Under the pieces are notes generated by a model. That model was given only the letters and a program-made list of their open reading frames with translations. It was not told the origin of the DNA and did no database searches. This document shows, piece after piece, positions 1 to 9,255 of a DNA stretch of 64,000 bases. Both the position numbers and the translations under genes were made by a program. The stretch comes from Cypionkella psychrotolerans (GTDB taxonomy: Bacteria; Pseudomonadota; Alphaproteobacteria; Rhodobacterales; Rhodobacteraceae): NCBI RefSeq assembly GCF_001294535.1, contig NZ_LGIC01000061.1, positions 296,445 through 360,444 on the forward strand, given 5' to 3'. Within the stretch, counting starts at the first letter, position 1, and each line of letters starts with the position of its first letter.

Positions 1-2442
1 AGACGGGGTTTTCCAGACGGGGATGCCATCTTCCATCGCGTAAATCTCATCGCGGTCTTGCGGGGTGCGGTCGCAGGTGTCTGGCAGGATCACCAAGGGT
101 GCTTCCAGACCCTTTGCGCCGTGGACGGTCATCACGCGGATGCGGTGGCCTTCGCTGTCCATCTGGCGCTTGACCTCGATGTCATCGGTTTCCATCCAGA
201 TCAGAAATCCGGTCAGACTGGGGACTTCGTTGCGTTCGAAGGCGAGAGCTTGGGAGAGGAATTCGTCAATGCCGTCTTCCGCTTCGGGGCCAAGCCGGGT
301 GAGCAGGCGGCGGCGGCCGTCGTGGCGGGTCAGAGCGCGTTCGATCAGATCATAGGGGCGCAGGAAGTCAGCGTTGTTGCGCAGATCGTGCAGCATGGAA
401 AGCGTTTCGGGGTGGTCGGTGGTATCGCGCAAGGTTTCCCACAGGAAGCCTTTGCGGGGTTGGGCGAGGGCGTAAAGCTCGGCTTCGGTCCAGCCGCAGA
501 GCGGGGAGCGCAGGAGGGCTGCAAGCGACAGATCATCCTCGGGTGTGGCGAGGAAGGACAGCAGGGCGGCGAGGTCTTTCACCGCCAGTTCCGCGCCGAG
601 TTTCAGGCGGTCTGCGCCTGCAATGGGGAGGTTGGCTTTTTTGCAGGCGCGGATGATTTCGGAGAACAGGGCGGAGCGGCGCTGCACGAGGATCAGCACA
701 TCGCCCGCGTGCAGAGGGCGGCTTAGGTTTGGGTCTTCTTCTTTATCGACGGGAATTTGGGTGCCCGCGTCGATCAGCGCTTTGATATGGCTGGCGATTT
801 GTTCGGCTAGCCGTGCGGTGTGGTGGGTATCGGTGATCAGGTCAACGGGGTCTTCCCAGTTTTCATCTTTGGGGTCTTCGGATTTTTCCAGAAGCGGCCA
901 GAGATCTACCCGGCCCGGCAGATCGGATTTGAAGGCGAGGTGGTGGACAGATGAGCCCATCGCTTTGGGGAAGCGGTCGGCGAAGGTTTCATCGACGACG
1001 CGCAGAATCGCGGTGGACGAGCGGAAGGAATATTCGAGATCGAGGCGGACGAAGTTCTTTTGCGCAGCTCGGAATTTGGTTTGGAAATCGGTCTGTTTTT
1101 CGTCGAAAGCGGCGACGTCCGCGCCTTGGAAGGAATAGATCGACTGTTTTTTATCACCGACGACGAACAAAGTGCGGGTTTCATCGCGGGTGCCTTGGCC
1201 TGCGGTAAATTCAGCAGACAGCAGTTCGATCACGCGCCATTGGTCGGGGCTGGTGTCTTGCGCCTCATCGACGAGGATATGGTCGATGCCGCCATCAAGC
1301 CGGAACAGCACCCATGCGGCGACGGAAGGATCGGTCAGCAGGGCCTTGGCGCGGGTGATCAGATCGTCGAAGTCGAGGAAGCCTCGGGCGGATTTTGCGG
1401 ATTCGTAGAGCGGCAGGAAACTGGCGGCGAAGCGGTGCAGAATGGCGGTTTTCTGGGCGGCTTGCAAGGCGATGCGGCGGGGGCGGGCGGCTTCGACTCG
1501 CAGCATCAGGGCGTCGAGTTGCGGCAGGTGGTTGCCGATCAGCTTTTGCGTGGGTTTGGTGGGCAGCGCGCCGATTTTCGCGCCGTATGGGGCTTTGGCG
1601 GTGCCGCCGTAGAGCAGGGTGTTTTCTAGGGCGCCTAGGGTGGCGAGGCTGGGGGCAGTTAGATCGAGGGCGGCGAGTTTTGCGGCAGTTTTGCTATCGG
1701 TGGGGCCGCCGTTTTGCAGGGCGGGCAGGATGTTGGCGATCAGATCGGATTCAATACCGAGCAGCACATCGGCCAGCAGGGTTTGAGGGATTTCCACATT
1801 GGGAACATTGAACAAATCACGGGATTGGGCCTCGGTCAGCGATTTGGTGAACCCTGCGCGTTTGGCCGAGACTTGCTCCATCAGCGCGGTGAAATCTTCG
1901 CCGGTATAGGCGCGGGCGACTTCGGCCATGATTTCGGGGGCGCGAAATTCGGCCATTTCTTCGACGATGTTTTCGCGCAGCAGGCGGGCTGCGCGGTCGT
2001 CGAGTTCAGTGAATTGCGGGGAGACGCCCGCTTCGAGGGGGAAGCGGCGCAGCAGTGTGGCGCAGAAGCTGTGGATGGTTTGGATGCGCAAGCCGCCGGG
2101 GGTTTCAATCGCGCGGGCGAACAGTTGTCGGGCTTTGGCGAGGGCACCGGGGGCGTGGCGTGTGTCGTCGCCTAGGTCGGCGAGGGCGCGGTGAAGGTCG
2201 GCATCGGGCTTCATTGCCCATTCGCCCAAGCGGCGGAACAGGCGGTTCTGCATCTCGGTCGCGGCGGCTTTGGTGTAGGTGAGGCAAAGGATGTGCTGGG
2301 GTTCAACGCCGCGCAGCAGCAGGCGGGCGACGCGGTCGGTCAGCACGCGGGTTTTGCCGGAACCTGCGTTGGCGGAAAGCCAGACGGTGTCGGCTGGGTT
2401 GGAGGCTTGGACTTGGCGTTCGGAGGCATCGTTGCGGGTCAT
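1..2442 (-). CDS. addA: AddA helicase-nuclease subunit (3' end outside window)
   Basis: AddA is the helicase-nuclease subunit of AddAB, which resects DNA double-strand breaks and prepares ends for RecA. The frame starts at ATG 2442 and is still open at the left edge after 814 codons, so the C-terminal nuclease domain is not seen. A UvrD-type Walker A (NAGSGKT, residues about 25-31) lies near the N terminus, and the late helicase motif VMTVHGAKGLE is readable close to the edge. The start codon overlaps the addB stop as ATGA, which implies translational coupling. It is the last visible member of the tsaE-amgK-murU-addB-addA chain. The usual family length is about 1,100-1,200 residues. Confidence 0.95.
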   Translation of the reverse strand, partial: MTRNDASERQVQASNPADTVWLSANAGSGKTRVLTDRVARLLLRGVEPQHILCLTYTKAAATEMQNRLFRRLGEWAMKPDADLHRALADLGDDTRHAPGALAKARQLFARAIETPGGLRIQTIHSFCATLLRRFPLEAGVSPQFTELDDRAARLLRENIVEEMAEFRAPEIMAEVARAYTGEDFTALMEQVSAKRAGFTKSLTEAQSRDLFNVPNVEIPQTLLADVLLGIESDLIANILPALQNGGPTDSKTAAKLAALDLTAPSLATLGALENTLLYGGTAKAPYGAKIGALPTKPTQKLIGNHLPQLDALMLRVEAARPRRIALQAAQKTAILHRFAASFLPLYESAKSARGFLDFDDLITRAKALLTDPSVAAWVLFRLDGGIDHILVDEAQDTSPDQWRVIELLSAEFTAGQGTRDETRTLFVVGDKKQSIYSFQGADVAAFDEKQTDFQTKFRAAQKNFVRLDLEYSFRSSTAILRVVDETFADRFPKAMGSSVHHLAFKSDLPGRVDLWPLLEKSEDPKDENWEDPVDLITDTHHTARLAEQIASHIKALIDAGTQIPVDKEEDPNLSRPLHAGDVLILVQRRSALFSEIIRACKKANLPIAGADRLKLGAELAVKDLAALLSFLATPEDDLSLAALLRSPLCGWTEAELYALAQPRKGFLWETLRDTTDHPETLSMLHDLRNNADFLRPYDLIERALTRHDGRRRLLTRLGPEAEDGIDEFLSQALAFERNEVPSLTGFLIWMETDDIEVKRQMDSEGHRIRVMTVHGAKGLEAPLVILPDTCDRTPQDRDEIYAMEDGIPVWKTPS

Positions 2443-5399
2443 TCTGGCTCTCCGACTTGTTCTGGTCCAACCATTTCTGGCACGGCGCGGTCGGACATTT
2501 CCCATTCGCCAAAGCGTGAGAGGTGGTCGTAGTCGCCCGCGTGGCGGACCTCAAACAGCGCGCGGCGGGCGGTGTAGCCGGTGCTGCGGCGCAGGTAGCG
2601 GGAGATGAGAGTCAGCAGTTTTTCCCAGTGTTCGGTCAGCAGAGCCTCGGTGATGTCGGTTTCCACCACGTCCTCGCTGGTGCCGAGACCGATGTAGCTG
2701 ATTTTTGCGACGTCAGAGGGGCCGAGATCGGCGAAACCGCCACGGTCGGCCATCACGGCGGCGAGCAGAAGTTGTTTGGCGTATTGCTTTTGCTGGGCGG
2801 CTTTGGGGGCGGCTCCGGTTTTGTAGTCGATGAGATGCAGGGTTCCGTCGGGGAGGCGGTCAATGCGGTCGGGGGTGCCGAACAGGGTGAAATCGAGGGG
2901 GGCGAGTTTGAGGGCACCTTGGGTTTCCAGCGCAAGCGAGGTTCCGCCGTGTTTGGCGTCTTGGGTCAGGAAATGGTCGGCGGCGCGGTCGAGTTTCGCC
3001 AACCACAAAGCGCGGGCGGCGGGGAAGGGGGATTCTTGCGCAAGGACTTCGCGGGCGAGCGTGAGCAGGCGGGTGCGGGCCTCAGCGCGGGTTTCGGTTT
3101 CGGGACGGGTTTTGACGAACCGCTCCAGCACCTCATGCACGATGATGCCACGGTCGCGGGCGTCGGGGGTTTGGTGCAGTGGGTCGAGTGGATTGAGCCG
3201 CAGGATGTAGCGGGCGTAGATGGCGTAGGGGTCGCGGATCAGGCGTTCGATATTGGTGAGCGACAGTTTGGGCGGGCGCGCGGCGATGGGCGGCTGCGGG
3301 GCGGGACGTTTAGCGGGGTGCAGGCGGGGGTCGGCCTGTTGCGCAGGCGTGGGCTGTTCTAGGGCGCGAGCGAGAGTGAGCCATTTGGTGCCGCGCGCGC
3401 GCATTTCGGCCAGCGCCTGCTTGCCATTTTGCTGCGGCAGACCGTCCATTAGGTTCATCAGGCGATTGAGCCAGCGGCTCGGGACGGTTTCCGCCTCGGC
3501 ATTGCGGATGGCGCGCGATAGGATCACATGGGGGGCGGCGATGGCTTGTTGGTAGTCGTGGGCGGAGAGGCCGATTTGACGTTCTGGCAATAACAGAGCC
3601 GCTTTTTTGCGCATCGAGCGGTTCAACCACGGGTCGGGTTCGGGAAGTTTTGGCCAGATGCCATCGTTGAGGCCGCCAAGGATCACCAGATCAGCGCCTT
3701 GGACGCGAGCCTCTAAGGTGCCCCAGATCATGATGTTGGGGTGGGCTTGCACGGGTTCGCGGACCTCGCCTTTGTTGACGAGAGCCTCGAACAGATCGCG
3801 GTATTCAGTGACGGAGCAAGTGCCGCCGTAGGGGGCTTCGGCGGCGAGGGTTTCCATCAGGGCGAGGGCTTCGATCCCGGCGGCCTTATCCCAAAGTGCG
3901 CCAGTGTCGCAGGGGTCAAGACCGCGTGCCAAGGATTCGGACAAGGCGCGGTGTTGGGAAACGTGATCGGCCAGCGGCCGACGCGGAATTTGGTCGAGGT
4001 TTTGCAGCGTGTCGGCGAGGAATTGCGCCCATGGCAAAGCGTTGTCGGTGCGCGCTTTCGCCCATTCCAGCAGATCGGGACCAGTGGGGAAGGCAGGGCC
4101 GGTTTTGCGGAGTTTGAGTTCGAGATAGCGGGTCAGCAGCAGATGCGGGCCGCGCGCCGTGCCAGACGCCGTCAGCGGGTGTTTCAGGATGGTCAGCAGG
4201 CTGTCGGCGGTCAACCGTTGACCGAGCAAAGCGGCGGTGTGGCGCAGGAATCGGCCGGGGGCGGAGAGCGCCAAGGGGCGGCCTGCGGAATCGTCGGGCA
4301 GGATCGCCCAACGGTCGAGGGCGGCGGTGACTTGGCGGCTTAGGTTGCGGTCGGGGGTGATCAGCGCGGCCTTGGTGCCAGCTTCGGCGGCCTCGCGCAG
4401 GATCATCGCGATGGCGAGGGCCTCGGCACGCGGGGAGGCGGCTTCGATCAGGGTGAGGCTTTCGGTGGCGCGGGGTAGATTGGGCAGGTTTGGGCCTTCG
4501 ACCAGCCATTGATCGGTGACGGGGGCGGGGCGGAGGGACAGCGAAATCAAGCGGTTGCGGTTGGGGTCTGGCGGGAGGGTGTTTCGCCAGGGTTTGATAC
4601 TGCTGGGGGAGATGTGCAGCAGGTCTGTCAGGTGGCGGAAGCGGTATTGCGGATGATCTTCGGCGGTGAGCGCATCGTCCATCGCCTGCCAGACGCTGGA
4701 GGGTGTGTCAAAATCGAAGCCGGGCAGGATCAGCGCGCCTTGTGGCAGGCCCGCGACCGCCTGCATCAGCAGGGCGGTGGTGCCGCGTGAGCCCGTGGAG
4801 CCTGCGATCAGCACCGGGTCTTGCGGCGGGGCGCTTTGCCAGCGCTGGGCAAGTTGCTGCACGGCGAGGCGTTGGCGCGATTCGGCATCGGCGGCATCGC
4901 TGAACAGCGGGGCAACGATGCGCAGGAAGGTTTGGGTTCTTTCCCAGTGTTTGGAATGGGTTGAAACATCGAGGGCGGCGATAGCCTCTGCTGGAACGCC
5001 CTCGCCCTGCATTTCATCCATCAGATTGGCGAGGCTGTCGGCGAGGTCATAAAGCGCCGCGCGAGGGGCGAGATCGGGCTGGGCGTCGAGCAGTTTGGCG
5101 ATGAGTTCGGCCATTTGCAGGCGACGACGCAGTGGGGGAATGGTGGGGGTAAGGTTGAGGCTGGGATCTTTTGCGAGATCGCTGAGCAGCAGCAGGCGCG
5201 GCAAGAAGCGCGCGCCATGGGTCGCGAATAGGTCGCTGACGCGGCGCACCATGCGGGCGGTGTTGAGGTAAATCGTGACGCGCGCCATGGCTTCTGGCGG
5301 CTGGTGCGCCATACGCTCGATCAGGCCCGCGACCAGTTCGGCGGGAAAATCTGTGCCGGGCGGCAGGGCGAAAATGCGGGGGGTGTAAGGGTTAAACAT
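2439..5399 (-). CDS. addB: AddB, double-strand break repair protein
   Basis: AddB is the partner subunit of AddA in double-strand break resection. The protein has 986 residues from MFNPYTPRIFALPPG; an upstream in-frame Met at 5420 is less likely because it extends further into the preceding gene. The C-terminal RecB-type nuclease motif is clear (HLIDYKTGAAPK). The position where Firmicute AddB has a cluster cysteine (CPY) here reads RDPYAIYARYIL, so the iron-sulfur staple appears to be missing, as far as I recall a common state in alphaproteobacteria. The start overlaps the end of the nucleotidyltransferase gene by 8 bases. Confidence 0.95.
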   Translation of the reverse strand: MFNPYTPRIFALPPGTDFPAELVAGLIERMAHQPPEAMARVTIYLNTARMVRRVSDLFATHGARFLPRLLLLSDLAKDPSLNLTPTIPPLRRRLQMAELIAKLLDAQPDLAPRAALYDLADSLANLMDEMQGEGVPAEAIAALDVSTHSKHWERTQTFLRIVAPLFSDAADAESRQRLAVQQLAQRWQSAPPQDPVLIAGSTGSRGTTALLMQAVAGLPQGALILPGFDFDTPSSVWQAMDDALTAEDHPQYRFRHLTDLLHISPSSIKPWRNTLPPDPNRNRLISLSLRPAPVTDQWLVEGPNLPNLPRATESLTLIEAASPRAEALAIAMILREAAEAGTKAALITPDRNLSRQVTAALDRWAILPDDSAGRPLALSAPGRFLRHTAALLGQRLTADSLLTILKHPLTASGTARGPHLLLTRYLELKLRKTGPAFPTGPDLLEWAKARTDNALPWAQFLADTLQNLDQIPRRPLADHVSQHRALSESLARGLDPCDTGALWDKAAGIEALALMETLAAEAPYGGTCSVTEYRDLFEALVNKGEVREPVQAHPNIMIWGTLEARVQGADLVILGGLNDGIWPKLPEPDPWLNRSMRKKAALLLPERQIGLSAHDYQQAIAAPHVILSRAIRNAEAETVPSRWLNRLMNLMDGLPQQNGKQALAEMRARGTKWLTLARALEQPTPAQQADPRLHPAKRPAPQPPIAARPPKLSLTNIERLIRDPYAIYARYILRLNPLDPLHQTPDARDRGIIVHEVLERFVKTRPETETRAEARTRLLTLAREVLAQESPFPAARALWLAKLDRAADHFLTQDAKHGGTSLALETQGALKLAPLDFTLFGTPDRIDRLPDGTLHLIDYKTGAAPKAAQQKQYAKQLLLAAVMADRGGFADLGPSDVAKISYIGLGTSEDVVETDITEALLTEHWEKLLTLISRYLRRSTGYTARRALFEVRHAGDYDHLSRFGEWEMSDRAVPEMVGPEQVGEPE

Positions 5400-6075
5400 G
5401 CAAGGACTCAGCCAGTGCAATGCCTTCGGGGCGACCTACATCGCACCAGCCGCCGTGATGGATCAGGCCGTAGGCGCGGTTGTTGGCGATGGCAATATCC
5501 CAGAGGAGATTCAGGCTGAAAACAGGATCTGATATGGCGGAAAGACCTTGGGTCTTGAGAATTTGCGCGCCGAGATATATCGGGGCGTTGACACCGTTTG
5601 CGCGGGAAATGCGGCCGTTAGGATCAAGGTGGAAGTCGCCTTTGCCGCTGTGGCCGAGGGCGTTTTCGGCAGGAAGCAGCAGGAGTAGCGCATCCATTTT
5701 AGCCGGATCCCAAGCGGTGAGCAGTTGGGTGAGGGGGTTTTGCCCAGTCCACACCGCGTCGGTGTTCAGGGTCAGCACCGGGCCATCGCCAAGCAGCGGA
5801 AGGGCGGCTTTCAGACCGCCACCGGTTTCGAGGATCTGGTTGCGCTCCCATGAAAACAGGACGTCGCGGTTTTTCAGGTGGTCGGCGATTTGATCGCCAA
5901 GATAGTGCAGGTTTACCACGATTTTTGCGATCCCCGCCGCGTCGGCAACAGCTAAGGCGTGGTCGATCAGCGGTTTCCCGGCCACGTCGATCAGCGGTTT
6001 CGGTCGATGGGCGGTCAAGGCACCCATGCGGGTGCCGAAGCCTGCGGCGAAAAGCATTAACGGAAGTGGCCGCAT
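5392..6075 (-). CDS. murU: MurU-like nucleotidyltransferase
   Basis: This is a sugar-1-phosphate nucleotidyltransferase of the MurU type, which makes UDP-MurNAc from MurNAc-1-phosphate during peptidoglycan recycling. The N-terminal signature AAGFGTRMG with the following RPKPL is present, and the fold runs through about 227 residues. I chose the start MRPLPLMLFAAGFG; the second Met at 6057 shares its A with the stop codon of the upstream kinase gene (TAATG), so either start is coupled. It sits directly between amgK and addB. The MurU assignment rests on the pairing with amgK; sequence alone would say NTP transferase. Confidence 0.85.
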   Translation of the reverse strand: MRPLPLMLFAAGFGTRMGALTAHRPKPLIDVAGKPLIDHALAVADAAGIAKIVVNLHYLGDQIADHLKNRDVLFSWERNQILETGGGLKAALPLLGDGPVLTLNTDAVWTGQNPLTQLLTAWDPAKMDALLLLLPAENALGHSGKGDFHLDPNGRISRANGVNAPIYLGAQILKTQGLSAISDPVFSLNLLWDIAIANNRAYGLIHHGGWCDVGRPEGIALAESLHV

Positions 6076-7067
6076 TGGGCACCTATTCGGGCAAGGGCTT
6101 CGGGGGTGGGTTCGGGCAGCAGGCGGGCGCATATTTTGGCGAGCGGGGCGAGTTCTGGCTCGGAGAGGTTGCGCTGCAGGTGGTGCCAGACGCGGGGGAT
6201 CAAGCGAACGTAGTTGGATTTGCCGCTCTGCAGGCAGAGGCGAGCGAAAATTCCGATGATGCGCAGAGCGCGCTGCGCGCCAAGCGTGGCATAGGTGGGG
6301 CGGAAGCTGTCTGCCGTGGTGCCGGTTTGCAGACAGAAAGCGCGGATCATCGCGGCCTCCGTTTCACGTGAAACATCCCTTCGGGCGTCTTGCAGCAATG
6401 AGACGAGATCGTAGCCGGGCTGGCCAAGTTGGGCGAGTTGGAAATCCAGCACGCCGACGCGGGCAAGGCCGGGCCGATCCGGCAGCCAAAGCAGGTTTTC
6501 GGCGTGATAATCGCGAAGGATAATCACGCGCGGGCCGTCGGCATGGCGCGATAGCGCATCGGTGAGGATGTTGCCGAAATCGGCAGGCTCGATGCGGTCG
6601 CCAGTGATTGCGAAACGATACCAATCGAGCGCAAAGCAGGCGGCCTCGGCCCAATCCTGCGCGGTCAGATTGGCGAGGTTGGCGGCGGGTGAATGGCGTT
6701 GCAGATGGGCAAGGACCTGCGTTGCCGCCGTATAGAGACTGTTTTCTCGGGACGGAGCCATTTTCAGAAGGGTGGCATAGATATTGTCACCCAAGTCCTC
6801 TAACAGTAGAAAGCCGTTTTCCAGATCCTGTGCGTAGCAACTTGGAGCAGAGAGGCCGATGGCCGAAAGATGCGCGGCAATTGCCAGAAATGTTGCCGGA
6901 TCATCGCCCTTTCCCGGCGGCGCATCCATCAGGACGGCGGTTTTCGCGCCTTGCTCAAGCCGATCATAGCTGCGATCCGAAGCGTCTCCGGCGAGAAACC
7001 GACGATTGGCATTGCCCCAGCCGGCTTGGGTCAGAAATGCCTGCGATAAGGCGGCGCGGTCGTTCAT
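6057..7067 (-). CDS. amgK: AmgK-like anomeric MurNAc/GlcNAc kinase
   Basis: This phosphotransferase of the APH fold probably phosphorylates MurNAc or GlcNAc at the anomeric position, feeding MurU in cell-wall recycling. The 336-residue protein has the catalytic loop DYHAENLL (residues about 186-193) and a metal-binding LDFQ (207-210). The start MNDRAALSQ at 7067 overlaps the tsaE stop as ATGA; the longer frame upstream lies inside tsaE. The order tsaE-amgK-murU is common in alphaproteobacteria. A general aminoglycoside phosphotransferase annotation would be the conservative alternative. Confidence 0.85.
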   Translation of the reverse strand: MNDRAALSQAFLTQAGWGNANRRFLAGDASDRSYDRLEQGAKTAVLMDAPPGKGDDPATFLAIAAHLSAIGLSAPSCYAQDLENGFLLLEDLGDNIYATLLKMAPSRENSLYTAATQVLAHLQRHSPAANLANLTAQDWAEAACFALDWYRFAITGDRIEPADFGNILTDALSRHADGPRVIILRDYHAENLLWLPDRPGLARVGVLDFQLAQLGQPGYDLVSLLQDARRDVSRETEAAMIRAFCLQTGTTADSFRPTYATLGAQRALRIIGIFARLCLQSGKSNYVRLIPRVWHHLQRNLSEPELAPLAKICARLLPEPTPEALARIGAQCGHFR

Positions 7068-7537
7068 TGCGACCAACTTTGGGCGAACTCTGCCAGCAGA
7101 TCGGGGTGGTCCGGCGCAGTCAGCGTGACATTCCGACCCTCTCCGCTGGTCGATAGCGCTATTCGAATAGCATGAGCGGGCGTCAAGCGACCCAAACGGT
7201 CCGGCCATTCAATCAGACAAATCGCTTGTGAAAGCGCGTCTTCCAGCCCCAGCTCGGCAACCTCATCGGGATGCGACAGACGGTAAAGATCGGCGTGCCA
7301 GATCTCGACATCGGCCTGATAGGTCTGCACGAGGGTGAAGGTGGGCGAGGGCACATCCTCCATCCGACCCAAGCGGGCGCGGATCAGGGCGCGGGCGAGA
7401 TGGCTTTTGCCGGCACCAATCGGACCTTCCAGCAACACAGAATCGCCCGCGCTTAGCCGCGATGCCAGCCAGCGGCCAAGATCGGCGGTGTCGTCCTCAG
7501 AGGGCAAAAAGGCGGTAACGGCATGCGGCTTTGTCAT
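7064..7537 (-). CDS. tsaE: tRNA t6A biosynthesis ATPase TsaE
   Basis: TsaE is the ATPase that resets the TsaB-TsaD complex in making N6-threonylcarbamoyladenosine at tRNA position 37. The 157-residue protein carries the Walker A GPIGAGKS at residues 38-45 and the family's IEWPDRLG segment near residue 108. Length matches the family. It heads the coupled chain into amgK by an ATGA overlap and follows the PAS protein gene by 44 bases. The partner tsaD is in the same window at 19.2-20.3 kb but in a separate operon. Confidence 0.95.
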   Translation of the reverse strand: MTKPHAVTAFLPSEDDTADLGRWLASRLSAGDSVLLEGPIGAGKSHLARALIRARLGRMEDVPSPTFTLVQTYQADVEIWHADLYRLSHPDEVAELGLEDALSQAICLIEWPDRLGRLTPAHAIRIALSTSGEGRNVTLTAPDHPDLLAEFAQSWSQ

Positions 7538-7581
7538 GCGCCAAGTCTACCCTCCCCACCCGCCGCTGCAAGTCGCGAAGT

Positions 7582-9150
7582 TCAGGCGCGCCGCAGGCCC
7601 GCACCTTCGGCCAATCTCGTCTGGCCTGACTCGGAGGGCGGCACGGGCCGGAAGGTTGCCAGCGTTGACCCCCCCGCCAAAGGCGCGAATTTGCATCCGA
7701 TCAGACGGCCATCCAGCAGCCGCACCTCGCCGCGCCAGCTGTCACGGTCACCGACGGTGGCGACGTATTCTTCGACTTCGGCCCAGATTGCACTGGGGGC
7801 TGATTGCACGCGCCAATGTGCTGACAAAGTGCGGACGGTGTTGTCTCCCAAGGTTTCCCCCGGATCATGGCCCCACAGCGCGGCATAGCTGTTGTTCGAC
7901 ATCACCAACTGCCCCGATTGCGAAAACACCGCAATCGCCTCATCCATATGATCAATCACCGATTGGCCAAGCTCCAGATCGGCGCGGTAGCGGCGGGTGC
8001 GCAGCATTTCCGACGAGATATCTTCGATCAACAGCGCCAAGGCCCCATTCGGATGCGGTCGCCCGACCACCCGATAGGTTTGGCCATCGGGCAGGCTCCA
8101 GGTTTCCTCATAAAGCCCGGTAGCGGCGGCCTTTTCGATCTCGACAATCTGCCGCCGCCAGTCGCGATAATCTTTCGGCTCTGGCAGCATTTTGCGATCC
8201 CGCATCGCATCCAGCACCGCCAGCAGCGAGGGGCGCAGCGACAGAAAATCGGCGGGCAGTTGGGTCAGATCCATCAAAGCGGGGTTGAACAGTTGCAATT
8301 TGCGCTGACGGTCAAAGATCGCAAGGCCAATCGGCAGTTGCGCAAAGGTTTTGGTCAGGGTTTGCATAAAATCGCGCAACGCACCTTCCGCCTGCACCGC
8401 CGAATCGGCAGGGATAGCGAACATCAGATCGCCGTCCGCCTCGGCTCGGCTCGAGATATCGAACCAGAGCGCAGGCTTGCCGACAGCCACCAGACTTTGC
8501 CTTTGATCCTTGCCCGATTTCGCCGCCGACCGGTTAAACAACCTAGGCAGCGGCCAGCCCAATTCTTTGTCCTCACCCAGAACGTCACAGGCCTGCAACA
8601 GATAGGGTCCATTTGCCCAGACCACGTCACCCGCCGTATTCTCACGCCACAACAAGACCGGCGCGGTCGCGACGGTTTCACGCAGCAGCGCCAATTCATC
8701 CAGCATTGCGCGCTGGGCAATCGCATCGCCCGCCGAGAGATGGCCGTCTTTGCTCGCATCAATCAGCGTCAGTTTGGTCAACCCGCCCGCATGTTCCGCC
8801 TTCAGGATCAAGGGCGTGGCATTTCCCACCGAAGGCAGTTCAATCGCGCCATCGTTTTGCAGCCGCTGCAACTGCGCCTCTAAATCTTCAAACCGCGCGG
8901 TCAGGAACGCCATCAACCGGCCCCAGGCGGGCCCTTTCATCGGGCTGGCCGCCAAAAGTGCGCGGGCATTGGCGGTACTATCGACCATAATCTCACCATC
9001 AAACATAAACAGCGTCTCACTGCCGGTATCGGTGAAGACGCTGGCTTGCACCGGAAACTCGCGGGCGGGTAGCAGCCACAACGCCAGCATCCCAATACAG
9101 GCCGCCATCAGCGAAGCCGCAACCACGGCGAGAATAAGCGGAAAAATCAT
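7582..9150 (-). CDS. Membrane-anchored PAS-domain protein without kinase domain
   Basis: A 522-residue signalling protein of unknown partner. Residues about 3-27 form one hydrophobic membrane segment, followed by a cytoplasmic part with several PAS-like units; the clearest are around residues 265-330 (AIFDRQRKLQLFNPALMDL) and 390-470 (DEAIAVFSQSGQLVMSNNSY). No HisKA, HATPase, GGDEF or phosphatase domain can be seen before the stop. It lies between tsaE and the start-distal end of regB on the same strand. It may be a remnant of a histidine kinase or a sensor acting on another protein; I cannot say which. Confidence 0.8.
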   Translation of the reverse strand: MIFPLILAVVAASLMAACIGMLALWLLPAREFPVQASVFTDTGSETLFMFDGEIMVDSTANARALLAASPMKGPAWGRLMAFLTARFEDLEAQLQRLQNDGAIELPSVGNATPLILKAEHAGGLTKLTLIDASKDGHLSAGDAIAQRAMLDELALLRETVATAPVLLWRENTAGDVVWANGPYLLQACDVLGEDKELGWPLPRLFNRSAAKSGKDQRQSLVAVGKPALWFDISSRAEADGDLMFAIPADSAVQAEGALRDFMQTLTKTFAQLPIGLAIFDRQRKLQLFNPALMDLTQLPADFLSLRPSLLAVLDAMRDRKMLPEPKDYRDWRRQIVEIEKAAATGLYEETWSLPDGQTYRVVGRPHPNGALALLIEDISSEMLRTRRYRADLELGQSVIDHMDEAIAVFSQSGQLVMSNNSYAALWGHDPGETLGDNTVRTLSAHWRVQSAPSAIWAEVEEYVATVGDRDSWRGEVRLLDGRLIGCKFAPLAGGSTLATFRPVPPSESGQTRLAEGAGLRRA

Positions 9151-9255
9151 CCGAAAGCCCCATCTTAATGGGAGGGTCCCATGTTTTGATCAACCTAAGG
9201 AGTAGATCGTTAATAGGGGGTTAAGGATAGCGCAGTCATGCAGGCTTTTATGCCG

